Assembly: GCF_008326305.1 (NCBI RefSeq)
Contig: NZ_BIXY01000023.1
Location: 17,200 to 81,199 of the forward strand
Reading direction: 5' to 3'
Length of the DNA: 64,000 nucleotides
Origin: Dictyobacter arantiisoli
Lineage (GTDB): Bacteria > Chloroflexota > Ktedonobacteria > Ktedonobacterales > Ktedonobacteraceae
The first letter of the stretch is position 1; each line of letters starts with the position of its first letter. A program made the translations under genes and the position numbers. Below are positions 37,084-46,279 of the stretch, piece by piece. The notes under the pieces are model-generated. The model saw nothing but the letters and a program-made list of their open reading frames with translations. It had not been told where the DNA came from and did not search any database.

Positions 37084-39045
37084 TTAGATTTGCTGGGCAA
37101 AGACGAGGATGCTGAGGGCGGTATAGTCATCGGCGGGCTCGGTGCTGGGCCAGGCGACGACGTTGTCATAGTAGCGGGCCCCTTTGCCTGTGAAGGTCTT
37201 GAAGATGTCACCACCGCTGGGCGGACAGGCTTTCATACCACTTTGCAGGCTCAGTCCGCTGAAATTGGAGGTAGCACTTGGCCCGTCGACGACCGCGCCA
37301 AGTTGGAGCGGTGAGCCTCCAGTCAGCGATCCCGCCAGGTTAGCAATCTGAGATTGCATACAATTGGGAAAGGTGCTGCCAGCCCCGACGATAAAGGATG
37401 AGCCCCAGGCGTTTGAACCCAGCGCCCAGTTACGCTGCGTCAGGCCAAAGGTTTTATAGGTGCTGACCCCTGCCAGTTGATCATAGAAAGAGGCTTCAAG
37501 CGCATAGCCAAGAGCATGCGGCGTAGCGTCAGCACCAGCATAGGCGATACCAAAGCCAAAAGGATCACTCTTTGCCTGCGTGGTACCAGCATCCAGTTGC
37601 GCCTTGAGATCGCTGAGCAGGCTGGCCTGTGAGACGGCCAGGCCACTGGGATTGCCCGCCCTGGTAATGGCGTTATAGAGTTCATAATGGGCCAGACCAC
37701 TGACATCATAGAGATTCAGGGAGTCAGAACCGTCATTGGGTCCTGTGATATAGGCGTTGGCCCATTTGGCGGCTGCGCTCAGATAGAATGAAGGATCACT
37801 ATGAGCCAGTCCTGAGGGCAGATTCCCCAGCGCGGTCGCGTTGTAGAGCTCGGTCGCGCCTAACTCCATATCATCACGCCACTCAGTCTCTGGATAATAA
37901 TCATTTGGAGCCGTGGTCAGCAGTTGACTGACGCTGCTGGTTTTCGCGAGATCAAAGACGGTCTCACCGCTGCTCAGACACTGGTTCGCATAAGTGGGAT
38001 CGCTGGTGTGGTACAACTGATAGCAGAGTCCAAAATCAGCAGCCAGGCGACCTGCCAGATTCGGGCTGATCTGCGCGCCAGCTGAGCCAGCTTCAAAGAC
38101 AGGACGATATTTGATGTAGTACGCAGGGCTACTGGATGAGACGCTCAACTTGTCATCCGCCTGTGGTAAGCGCCACTGATCATGATCGCCCAGGATACTA
38201 CCACCATTGCCATCGCCGATGCCCACCTGATAATAGAGCGTTTTTGTGGAATTATTCCACATCTTCTGCAACCAATCCAGGCCGTACTTACCTTCACCAT
38301 TGATATCTGCCGAGCCGCCAGTAAGCAGGGCGGGATACTGGCGTGCGGCAAAGAGCATGATGGCGTCGGTATAACTGGCGGTTTCTACGAATTTGACATA
38401 ATCGCCAGCATCAAACCAGCCACCCGAAACATCGATAGGACCACCGATCTTTTTCAACGAACCCTGCAAGGTATCGCTGCTGTTATAGCTGGGCGTGCTG
38501 TAGATAGATGCCGTCTGGTCGGTGAGATGAGAGGGCTGACGGTTCAGCACGCTTGAGTTGACGTTCGCGCCATCCCGCTGCGACTGATAGAAGAAGAGCG
38601 CATTAGACAACAAATTCGTATAGAGGTTCGCGCCACTATCGATCTTGAAGGTTGGGGATGTTGCTTTAATCGAACCGCTGACATGAATACTGTAACTGCC
38701 TGCAGTCTGGAAAGAAGAGAAATCAATCAAATAGGTATCGGGGAACGTGCTACTCCAGCTACCCTTACTGCTGCCGACCGTGCCGCTATAGACGGTTATT
38801 CCCGTGGTGGTATTAACCAGACTAAAGCTGGCCCCGCTGTCCGAACCAGATGCCAGCAATATCGCCTGTTTGGTTTCACCGGTAATATAGCCCACCTGAT
38901 TCAAGCGTACATAGGCACTGCTGGCCGCGTGAGTATTGGTGATCTGCAACAAAAATAATGAGCATACGAGGATCGCACTACAAAGGATCATTCCCACTGG
39001 GACCAAAGAAAAGCGCGTGTGACGACGATTGACGTTGTGTTCCAC
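37084..39045 (-). CDS. Secreted GH9 endoglucanase
   Basis: 653 residues. A signal peptide/TM is seen at SAILVCSLFLLQITNTHAAS. An N-terminal Ig-like CelD_N domain (about 43-135: YVRLNQVGYITGETKQAIL) precedes the GH9 (alpha/alpha)6 catalytic region with GGWFDAGDYVKFVET (catalytic Asp pair) and LNLYDVSGLAHYELYNAI (catalytic Glu). GH9 enzymes cut cellulose, some processively. No CBM is attached, unlike the GH5 gene at 29.5 kb. The start codon is GTG after AGAGGAAGA. It lies downstream of the LacI-type gene on the same strand, 146 bp apart, so it is a candidate target of that regulator. Confidence 0.92.
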   Translation of the reverse strand: MEHNVNRRHTRFSLVPVGMILCSAILVCSLFLLQITNTHAASSAYVRLNQVGYITGETKQAILLASGSDSGASFSLVNTTTGITVYSGTVGSSKGSWSSTFPDTYLIDFSSFQTAGSYSIHVSGSIKATSPTFKIDSGANLYTNLLSNALFFYQSQRDGANVNSSVLNRQPSHLTDQTASIYSTPSYNSSDTLQGSLKKIGGPIDVSGGWFDAGDYVKFVETASYTDAIMLFAARQYPALLTGGSADINGEGKYGLDWLQKMWNNSTKTLYYQVGIGDGNGGSILGDHDQWRLPQADDKLSVSSSSPAYYIKYRPVFEAGSAGAQISPNLAGRLAADFGLCYQLYHTSDPTYANQCLSSGETVFDLAKTSSVSQLLTTAPNDYYPETEWRDDMELGATELYNATALGNLPSGLAHSDPSFYLSAAAKWANAYITGPNDGSDSLNLYDVSGLAHYELYNAITRAGNPSGLAVSQASLLSDLKAQLDAGTTQAKSDPFGFGIAYAGADATPHALGYALEASFYDQLAGVSTYKTFGLTQRNWALGSNAWGSSFIVGAGSTFPNCMQSQIANLAGSLTGGSPLQLGAVVDGPSATSNFSGLSLQSGMKACPPSGGDIFKTFTGKGARYYDNVVAWPSTEPADDYTALSILVFAQQI

Positions 39046-39064
39046 GGGTCTTCCTCTTTTCCGC

Positions 39065-39107
39065 TAAGCATGTCTCTCGCAATAAGCATGTCTCTCGCAA
39101 TAAGCAT
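39065..39107. repeat. 18-bp tandem repeat upstream of the GH9 gene
   Basis: The 18-mer taagcatgtctctcgcaa occurs twice in tandem, followed by taagcat. Next to it a direct repeat of gtgcttacgc occurs twice (about 39123 and 39144). These could be regulator-binding sites in the leader of the GH9 gene. Confidence 0.6.
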
Positions 39108-39191
39108 TGAAAATCGTTCTTTGTGCTTACGCCATGGGTTTAGTGTGCTTACGCTATAGGTTGGTCTATGAAGCAACATAGCAGGCTCTTG

Positions 39192-40265
39192 TTATGTCAA
39201 TCTTGCCGGAGCAACTGTTTCCCTTTTGATCAGTTCCACACCAATCAAGCGGGTGACATAGGGAGCATCTGGCTCGTTAGCTCGCTCAAGTAAGGTTTTC
39301 AGTGCAACAGCGCCCAGAGCCTCCGCATCGACACGGATGGTTGAAAGGGCAGGCGTAATATGTTGTCCCAGATCAATGCCATCAAAGCCAATCAATGAAA
39401 CATCTTCTGGTACTCTACGGCCCGCCTCGCGTAGCGCCTTCATAGCGCCAATCGCGGTAATATCATCCACGCAAAAAATAGCGCTAAAATCTACTTTTCG
39501 TTCGAGCAGACGCTTGCAGGCTTTATAGCCTCCTTCCATCGTCAGATTTCCAGCTTCCACCAGGTCATATTCTACAGGTACACCGCGATCCAGTAACGCC
39601 ATACAATACTGCATCCAGCGTTGTTGCACCGAGTGTATCCGATAGGCTGGACGTGATCCGGGGAGTGTGGGGCCACCGATAAAAGCGATGCGCTGATGCC
39701 CCATACTGAAGAGATAATCCATCGCCATGCCCGCTCCTCGCCCATTGTCAGGCAGGATCGTGTCAATGGGCACAGAGAGATCGGGCGCGTAGTTATCCAC
39801 CTGGACAACCGGGGTGCGCGTGGCCCGAATACTATTGATTGTGGCGGCGTCTGCCTGTCCCACCAGTAAAATACCGCCCAGACGCATCTCATAGAGCATG
39901 TTTGTCAATAAATGGGGAACGCGACAAATATCGGTAATTGTACGATAGGTAATTTTGATGTTGGCCTTACGCGATGCGCTCTCCGCGCCATGAAAAATAG
40001 GGGCCCAGTAAGGATCGGTCGTGGCTGGCGTCTCTTCAATACTGGAAGAATAGAGAAAGCCAACTTCGCGCAGGACACGCCCCGTCGCATTAGTTGCCGC
40101 AGGCTGATTGCTGGAGCGAAAATATCCCAGATCAGCGGCGACTTTCAGGACGCGCTGCCGTATCTCCTCACTGACATTGCTATGATTGTTAAAGACCCGC
40201 GAAACAGTGCCCACAGACACCTCTGCATGTTGGGCGACGTCTTTAGCAGTTATTGATGATGCCAC
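39192..40265 (-). CDS. LacI family transcriptional regulator
   Basis: 357 residues. The N-terminal helix-turn-helix and hinge read ITAKDVAQHAEVSVGTVSRV continuing FNNHSNVSEEIRQRVLKVAADLGYF. The rest has the periplasmic-binding-protein fold (PVVQVDNYAPDLSVPIDTI, RIAFIGGPTLPGSRP, SLIGFDGIDLGQHITPALSTIRVD). The start is GTG after AAGGAG. It sits between GH9 and GH1 genes and is most likely the sugar-responsive repressor of the cellulose/cello-oligosaccharide genes; the inducer is not known. Confidence 0.9.
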   Translation of the reverse strand: MASSITAKDVAQHAEVSVGTVSRVFNNHSNVSEEIRQRVLKVAADLGYFRSSNQPAATNATGRVLREVGFLYSSSIEETPATTDPYWAPIFHGAESASRKANIKITYRTITDICRVPHLLTNMLYEMRLGGILLVGQADAATINSIRATRTPVVQVDNYAPDLSVPIDTILPDNGRGAGMAMDYLFSMGHQRIAFIGGPTLPGSRPAYRIHSVQQRWMQYCMALLDRGVPVEYDLVEAGNLTMEGGYKACKRLLERKVDFSAIFCVDDITAIGAMKALREAGRRVPEDVSLIGFDGIDLGQHITPALSTIRVDAEALGAVALKTLLERANEPDAPYVTRLIGVELIKRETVAPARLT

Positions 40266-40360
40266 GTCCTAAAACTCTCCTTGTTATTCAATAGCAATGA
40301 GTTTCATGAAATCATATTGTTATTATTTCATCGCAATATTCACTAAAATAGCATAATTGA

Positions 40361-40406
40361 GTTTGACAGAAAAGTCAATTGCTGACGAAAATTCAAGAGT
40401 ACTCTT
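40361..40406. promoter_or_regulatory. Candidate LacI-family operator(s) between lacI-type and GH1 genes
   Basis: Two palindromes lie in the 386-bp divergent gap: ttgac-N6-gtcaa (40363-40378) and the perfect 12-mer aagagtactctt (40395-40406). The second is the better operator candidate by symmetry, though it has central TA rather than the usual CG of LacI sites. No other copy was seen in the window. Confidence 0.35.
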
Positions 40407-40651
40407 ACAGATAGTTTAACCACAGAGTATGCTTGATGCGAGAATTACGAACTAGCAAGCATGAGGCGGAGTGGGTACATGGATAAAAAGAACATTCTTT
40501 TATTGGATTTCTATAGAGATATTGACATTACGGTGAAGCATACGTTACTATTATTTCATTGTTCAATAACATTTAAATTTCATCAAGATCACGAGAAACT
40601 GCCAGCACTATTGTCAGGAACCTTGTGACAATGAGTTTGAAAAGAGGAACT

Positions 40652-41989
40652 ATGGTTCAATTTCCTGAACAATTTCGTTGGGGAACCGGCACGTATAGTT
40701 ATCAGGTGGAAGGGGCGGCACATGAGGATGGGCGCGGTGAGTCGATCTGGGATCGCTTTTGTGCCACTCCAGGCACGATCGTGAACAATGAGAGTGGTCT
40801 GGTCGCATGCGATCACTATCATCGCTACGCCGAGGATATCGCTTTGCTGAAACAACTCGGCGTGCAGATGTATCATTTTTCGATAGCCTGGCCGCGCATT
40901 ATGCCAACTGGTCGCGGGCCGGTCAATCAATTGGGCCTGGACTTCTATGATCGCCTGGTTGATGCGCTGCTGGAAGCTGGCATTGAACCATTCGCAACTC
41001 TCTATCACTGGGATTTGCCGCAGGCGCTTCAGGATGAACTTGGCGGCTGGGCCAATCGCGAAACAGCCTATGCCTTTGCCGAATATGTCGATGTGGTGAC
41101 AAAACATTTTGGCTCACGTATCCACAACTGGCTTACGCTGAATGAGCCAGCGGTGACGGCATTTGAGGGCCATGAGATCGGCATTCACGCGCCGGGAGCC
41201 AGAGATGTCCGGCTGGCCTGGCAGACCACGCATCACTTCTTGCTGGCCCACGGACTGGCAGTGCCGATTATCCGTGCCAACGGTGATGAAAAAACACGCG
41301 TCGGGATTACGCTCAATTTCACACAGCTCGATCCTGTCAGCGATACGCCCGAGGATGTGGCGGCCACACGTTTTATGGATGGGAAAATGCACCGCTGGTT
41401 CCTCGATCCGATTTTCCGGGGCGCGTATCCCGCGGATGTTGTGAAGCATCTGGGGGATTATGTTCCCAAAACGGAAACCGGCGACGCCGAGATTATCGCT
41501 CGCCCCCTCGATTTCCTGGGTGCCAATTATTATACCCGGTCAGTGATCAAGCACGATCCCACGGCCTTCAGTGAATACCCATCCGTCGATGTCGAGGGTG
41601 TCGAGCACACCGAAATGGACTGGGAGGTCTATCCCAGAGGTATATACAATATGTTGACTCGACTCCATCGCGAGTATGCGGTTCCACGTATTTATCTGGT
41701 TGAAAATGGGGCGGCCTTCGCGGATGCTGTCAATCCTGACGATACGGTTGACGATCCCCGGCGCATTGCCTATCTACGCGAGCATCTCTTGCAGGTCCAT
41801 ACGGCCATCGCAGAGGGCGTCCCTCTGGCTGGATATTCCGTCTGGGCACTGCTGGATAACTTTGAGTGGTCGGAAGGCTATAGAATGCGCTTTGGCATCG
41901 TCTATGTAGATTATCCTACGCAGAAACGCATCATGAAAGCCAGCGGCCACTGGTATCAAAAAGTGATTGCTTCCAATACTGTCCATTAA
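40652..41989 (+). CDS. GH1 beta-glucosidase
   Basis: 445 residues from ATG 40652. Alternatives are ATG 40631 and GTG 40625; I chose 40652 because GH1 proteins normally start just before FP..F.WG, although the GAGG site is only 4 nt away. Motifs are FRWGTGTYSYQVEGAAHEDG, TLNEPAV (acid/base Glu) and YLVENGAAF (nucleophile Glu). No signal peptide, so it acts in the cytoplasm, probably splitting imported cellobiose or cello-oligosaccharides to glucose. It is followed by an ABC importer on the same strand. Confidence 0.93.
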   Translation: MVQFPEQFRWGTGTYSYQVEGAAHEDGRGESIWDRFCATPGTIVNNESGLVACDHYHRYAEDIALLKQLGVQMYHFSIAWPRIMPTGRGPVNQLGLDFYDRLVDALLEAGIEPFATLYHWDLPQALQDELGGWANRETAYAFAEYVDVVTKHFGSRIHNWLTLNEPAVTAFEGHEIGIHAPGARDVRLAWQTTHHFLLAHGLAVPIIRANGDEKTRVGITLNFTQLDPVSDTPEDVAATRFMDGKMHRWFLDPIFRGAYPADVVKHLGDYVPKTETGDAEIIARPLDFLGANYYTRSVIKHDPTAFSEYPSVDVEGVEHTEMDWEVYPRGIYNMLTRLHREYAVPRIYLVENGAAFADAVNPDDTVDDPRRIAYLREHLLQVHTAIAEGVPLAGYSVWALLDNFEWSEGYRMRFGIVYVDYPTQKRIMKASGHWYQKVIASNTVH

Positions 41990-42181
41990 TTCCATACCAT
42001 ACACTATCGCATGCTAGTGGCACTTATGGATGAGTATTTTTATCTTTAGCACTTATCTCAAGCTCGTTAGCCAACTGTCTACCTTAATTATCATCTTCTC
42101 TTATGAGAGGATGCTGTAGCACGATTTTATGTCGTTGAGTAACCCTGTTTATTCGCTATCAGCGAAAGTAGGAGGTTATCG

Positions 42182-43870
42182 GTGGCTAGTTCAACCTTAT
42201 TTATGCAGAAAGTCAAGGTCAATCGCGGCCAACTGATTCTATCATTGCTCATTATTCTCTCCGCCGTGCTAGCTGCTTGTGGTAGCGGTGGTACAACCAG
42301 TACCACAAGCAACAAAAACTCGACCTTAGTACTACAGGCCAACCAGTCAGGCGACTATCCGAAAAATTATAATCCTTATTCTGGTAGTGTGATTGGTGGA
42401 ACCCAGGGACTTATCTATGAAACCCTGTTGTCATACAACCGTCTGGATGGCTCGATCAAGCCCTGGCTGGCCTCCGATTATAAGGTTGCCAGCGATGCCA
42501 CCAGCGTCACTTTTACGATCCGTAAGGGCGTAAAATGGTCGGACGGACAGGCACTGACCAGCGATGATGTCGTCTTCACTCTGCAACTTATCCAGAAATA
42601 TCAGGGGCTGGACGTCAATGGTATGGATTCCTATATCAAAAGCGTCGTGGCACCCGATGCCAGTACCGTGGCCGTGACATTGACGAAGCCCTATTTCCCA
42701 ATTCTCTGGTATCTGGGTGGTCAGACCTATATCGTGCCACGCCACACATGGTCAAAAATCAAAGGTGATCCCAGCCAGTATGGCGATCCAGACCCGATTG
42801 GAACTGGTCCCTATGTGACCAAAAACTTTACCCCACAGCTGGTAACTCTGACCAAAAACAAAAATTACTGGCAGCCAGGCAAGCCAGAAGTCACAACTAT
42901 CAAGATCCCGGCCTTCAATTCCAATAGTGGGGTTGAACTGGCGCTAGAACATGGTCAGATCGACTGGACAAACCTGTATATCCAAAATGTCGAGAAGTCC
43001 TTTGTAGCGAGAAGCAAAGACTATCACTACTGGTATCCGACCAGTGACATTGTGTACCTCTACCTGAATCTGAAAAAAGCACCTTTCAATCAGCTCGCCG
43101 TCCGTCAAGCCATTAGCGCAGCAATTGATCGAGATCAGTTAAATACTGCGGGTGAAGGTGGCTATGAGCCAGCGGCAACCCCAACCGGCCTGCTGCCAAC
43201 CAATAGCAGCTATCTCCTGCCAGAATACAAGGGGCTGAAATTCACCTATAACCCATCCCAGACTGCCAGCACGCTGGAGAGCATCGGTTATACCAAAGGT
43301 TCCGATGGCATCTACCAGAAAAATGGCAAGCAACTGGCCTTTAATCTGAATGTAGTTAGCGGCTTCACCGACTGGATCAACGATGCCCAATTGATGTCGC
43401 GCTCCCTGAACAAAGCGGGGATGAAAGTCACCGTCAACACGATTGACTATAACACCTACTACAACAATCTCCAGCTCGGTGACTACGACACCGCCATGCT
43501 ATGGACCAATCCCGGCCCCACGCCTTATTATCTCTATAACGCGCTGCTGGGGAGCACAAACACCGCACCGATTGGACAGCTCGCGGCCTCCAATTATGAG
43601 CGCTGGAGCGATCCAGCCACCGACAAACTGCTAAACCAATACTCCAGCACAACCGACAAAACAGTCCAGATGCAAGCCATTCAGGGTCTCCAAAAAATCC
43701 TGGTAGAACAGCTGCCCAGCATTCCATTGACCTACGAACCCTACTGGTATCAGTACAGTACCGCGAAATTCACTGGCTGGCCGACACAGAGCAATCCCTA
43801 TGCCGCGCCAGGCACAGCCGAATATCCCGATATCGAGTATGTAATCTTGAATCTACATCCAGTCAACTAA
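42182..43870 (+). CDS. ABC transporter solute-binding lipoprotein (SBP_bac_5, peptide/oligosaccharide)
   Basis: 562 residues. Starts at GTG 42182 after AGGAGG at 5-6 nt. The signal peptide ends in the lipobox LAAC (SAVLAACGSGG). The body matches extracellular solute-binding protein family 5: YNPYSG, GLIYETLLSYNR, FTIRKGVKWSDGQALTSDDV, NLKKAPFNQLAVRQAISAAI. This family binds peptides, nickel or cello-oligosaccharides. Its position after GH1 and between cellulases suggests cello-oligosaccharide, as inferred for similar clusters. It is the first gene of the importer operon. Confidence 0.9.
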   Translation: MASSTLFMQKVKVNRGQLILSLLIILSAVLAACGSGGTTSTTSNKNSTLVLQANQSGDYPKNYNPYSGSVIGGTQGLIYETLLSYNRLDGSIKPWLASDYKVASDATSVTFTIRKGVKWSDGQALTSDDVVFTLQLIQKYQGLDVNGMDSYIKSVVAPDASTVAVTLTKPYFPILWYLGGQTYIVPRHTWSKIKGDPSQYGDPDPIGTGPYVTKNFTPQLVTLTKNKNYWQPGKPEVTTIKIPAFNSNSGVELALEHGQIDWTNLYIQNVEKSFVARSKDYHYWYPTSDIVYLYLNLKKAPFNQLAVRQAISAAIDRDQLNTAGEGGYEPAATPTGLLPTNSSYLLPEYKGLKFTYNPSQTASTLESIGYTKGSDGIYQKNGKQLAFNLNVVSGFTDWINDAQLMSRSLNKAGMKVTVNTIDYNTYYNNLQLGDYDTAMLWTNPGPTPYYLYNALLGSTNTAPIGQLAASNYERWSDPATDKLLNQYSSTTDKTVQMQAIQGLQKILVEQLPSIPLTYEPYWYQYSTAKFTGWPTQSNPYAAPGTAEYPDIEYVILNLHPVN

Positions 43871-43938
43871 CAGCGTTCATTCCATCTGAATAGTAGACAG
43901 GGGGTACGACGGCAAGCCAGCAGGGACGCATCCAGCGA

Positions 43939-43957
43939 GCACACATGCGTTGTGTGC
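43939..43957 (+). other. Hairpin between binding protein and permease genes
   Basis: gcacaca (43939-43945) pairs with tgtgtgc (43951-43957) across a 5-nt loop. Intercistronic hairpins at this place often let the binding protein be made in excess over the permeases; there is no T-run. Confidence 0.4.
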
Positions 43958-44064
43958 GCCCCTCGCTTCCTATTTTAGACTACCCAATAGCTGATTCAGA
44001 CGGTTCGTCATCCTTTCGTCCGTACCCTGGTCTGTCTCTAAATCACTCCTCAGAAGGAGATTGT

Positions 44065-45051
44065 ATGCGTCATATATTACGCCGTATTCTGTTTTATCTG
44101 GTGGCGCTCTGGGCATCTGTCACGCTCAACTTTCTGATTCCGCACCTCGCGCCAGGAAATCCGGCCCAGGCACTGGTTGGAAAGATGCATGGACGGGTAG
44201 CTCCACAGGCGCTGCATGCCCTGGAAATTTCACTGGGCGTCAGCCATGATCCACTCTATATACAATATTTCCAATACATCCTCAATCTTATCCATGGAAA
44301 TCTTGGTATATCCGTTACCTATATGCCTACGCCCGTCACTGACGTACTGGCCCAGGAACTACCCTGGACCATCGTGCTGGTCGGTGTTTCATTGGTAATT
44401 AGCTTTGTCATCGGCACGATCCTGGGTATCGTCGTCGTGTGGTGGCGTGGTGCCCTGATGGACACGATTCTCTCGCCATTTTTTACTTTTCTCTCGGCCA
44501 TCCCTTACTTCTGGCTGGCACTGATCCTGCTCTATTATTTTGGTGCACAACTGGGCTGGTTCCCGCTCCATGGTGGCTATGACGCGGATAATATTGACCA
44601 GGGCTGGACGATAGATTTTATCCTGAGCGCGGCTCAATACGCCTTCCTGCCCGCACTGACGATTGTCATCGGCTCAATTTCTGGTTGGATGCTCGGTATG
44701 CGCAATGCCATGATCACCACGCTGTCAGAAGATTATGTCTTGATGGCGGAGGCAAAGGGACTGACAACCTGGCGTGTCATGACTTCGTACGCGGCCCGTA
44801 ATGCGATCCTGCCAAATGTGACGCAGTTTGCGCTCTCCATTGGCTTTGTGGTCAGCGGATCAATTCTGACCGAAGTTGTCTTCTCTTATCCTGGGATTGG
44901 ATATGCCACGCTGCAAGCGGTGCAGAGCCTGGACTACTCGCTCTTACAGGGTATTTTCCTGGTTATTTCAATCGCGGTACTGGTCGCTAATCTGATGGCC
45001 GATGTCTTGTATGTAATTTTAGATCCACGCGTGCGCACAGGAAAGGGCTAG
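44065..45051 (+). CDS. ABC transporter permease (DppB-like)
   Basis: 328 residues from ATG 44065, which follows AAGGAGA; the open frame starts earlier (43945) but without a good site. Six hydrophobic helices and the DppB-type N-terminus MRHILRRILFYLVALWASVT are seen. The inner-membrane EAA-like loop is MAEAKGLTTWRVMTSYAARN. It forms the transmembrane pathway with the next gene and serves the upstream binding protein. Confidence 0.9.
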   Translation: MRHILRRILFYLVALWASVTLNFLIPHLAPGNPAQALVGKMHGRVAPQALHALEISLGVSHDPLYIQYFQYILNLIHGNLGISVTYMPTPVTDVLAQELPWTIVLVGVSLVISFVIGTILGIVVVWWRGALMDTILSPFFTFLSAIPYFWLALILLYYFGAQLGWFPLHGGYDADNIDQGWTIDFILSAAQYAFLPALTIVIGSISGWMLGMRNAMITTLSEDYVLMAEAKGLTTWRVMTSYAARNAILPNVTQFALSIGFVVSGSILTEVVFSYPGIGYATLQAVQSLDYSLLQGIFLVISIAVLVANLMADVLYVILDPRVRTGKG

Positions 45052-45055
45052 TGTT

Positions 45056-46012
45056 ATGAGTATTCCATCTGTTACAGCGACAAAGCCATCCCGCATGTTG
45101 CGCTTACGGGATCTCTGGCAGATGCTGACCCAGAATCGCAAGGTACTGGTTGGCGTGATTATCGTCGGCTTTTTCGCCCTGGTAGGTCTGTTTGGTCCTT
45201 TCTTTGTGACCATCGATCCCGGTGAACCCAGTAAGGATCTCTTGCAAGCTCCCTCGGCGGCGCACTGGCTGGGCACCACGCAACAGGGGCAGGATATTCT
45301 CGCTCAGATGATCATTGGCACGCGCCTATCAATGGTCATGGGCATTGGTATTGGTATCGTAACGATGATCATCTCGGTCATCGTCGGCCTGGTTTCCGGC
45401 TACTACGGCGGCTGGATTGATGAGGTACTCTCGCTTATCACCAACGTCTTTCTGGTCCTGCCGACCCTGCCTCTGGCGATCCTGCTGGCCGCTTTTGTCG
45501 CGTATAAAGGACCGCTCACGATTGCGGTGGTACTGATCGTGACAGGTTGGTCATGGGGCGCGCGAGTCATGCGGGCACAAACGCTCTCGATGCGCAATCG
45601 GGATAGTGTGGAGGCCGCGCGTGCCAGCGGTGAATCCTCGCTACGCATCATCTTCTTCGAGATTTTCCCCAATGAGATCGCCATTGTCGCGGCGCAACTT
45701 CTGGGTACGGTCATTTATGCTATTCTGGCGGAAACTGGATTGGAATTTCTCGGACTCAGCAATGGCAACAGCATCAGCTGGGGCATCATCCTCTACTGGG
45801 CTGGCAATAATGATGCGCTCACGCTGGGTGCCTGGTGGTGGTTCTTGTCGCCCGGCCTCTGTATCGCGCTACTGGGTGCTGGTCTGGCGCTGATCAACTT
45901 TGGTATCGATGAAATTGCCAATCCACGCCTGCGCATGGAACGAAAAAACCTGAAGAACGAAAGAAAAGCGTTGAAAAAGCAGGTACAGGCAGTGCAAAAA
46001 GGGACCCTCTAA
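45056..46012 (+). CDS. ABC transporter permease (DppC-like)
   Basis: 318 residues. The N-terminal OppC-like segment (about 20-45), FFVTIDPGEPSKDLLQAPSA followed by AHWLGTTQQGQDILAQMI, and EAARASGESSLRIIFFEIFP (EAA loop) are typical of DppC/OppC permeases. It starts 4 bp after the previous gene and its stop TAA overlaps the ATG of the following truncated ATPase by one base, so the genes were translationally coupled. Confidence 0.92.
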   Translation: MSIPSVTATKPSRMLRLRDLWQMLTQNRKVLVGVIIVGFFALVGLFGPFFVTIDPGEPSKDLLQAPSAAHWLGTTQQGQDILAQMIIGTRLSMVMGIGIGIVTMIISVIVGLVSGYYGGWIDEVLSLITNVFLVLPTLPLAILLAAFVAYKGPLTIAVVLIVTGWSWGARVMRAQTLSMRNRDSVEAARASGESSLRIIFFEIFPNEIAIVAAQLLGTVIYAILAETGLEFLGLSNGNSISWGIILYWAGNNDALTLGAWWWFLSPGLCIALLGAGLALINFGIDEIANPRLRMERKNLKNERKALKKQVQAVQKGTL

Positions 46013-46131
46013 TGACAACGCTTGCTTCAACGGAGAGGCCACGCGCGGCCGCCAATACGCTCATCGATGTCCGCACTATCAACCTTGACTATCACGCAGC
46101 CAATGGCACTGTCCATGCGTTAAACGAGTCA
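46012..46131 (+). pseudogene. Truncated ABC transporter ATPase gene (DppD-like 5' end)
   Basis: The first ~40 codons (NTLIDVRTINLDYHAANGTV followed by HALNE) match the beginning of peptide-type ABC ATPases before the Walker A box. The sequence then turns into unrelated coding (SISHVPSMKAIHYNFF). No Walker A, signature or second ATPase gene follows before the Rpn-like nuclease gene and fabF. The importer is therefore without its own ATPase here, unless another locus supplies one. The reading frame itself stays open to 46371, so it is a replaced rather than stop-interrupted gene. Confidence 0.75.
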
Positions 46132-46279
46132 ATATCTCATGTGCCTTCCATGAAGGCCATTCATTACAACTTTTTCATGAAACACAAAATAGGATCAAAA
46201 TCTCTCGACATTTCCCATTCCATCAGCTATGATTCTTGCATGTCGAAGATGTGGCACGTGAGGAAAGAGGAAAAATCGT

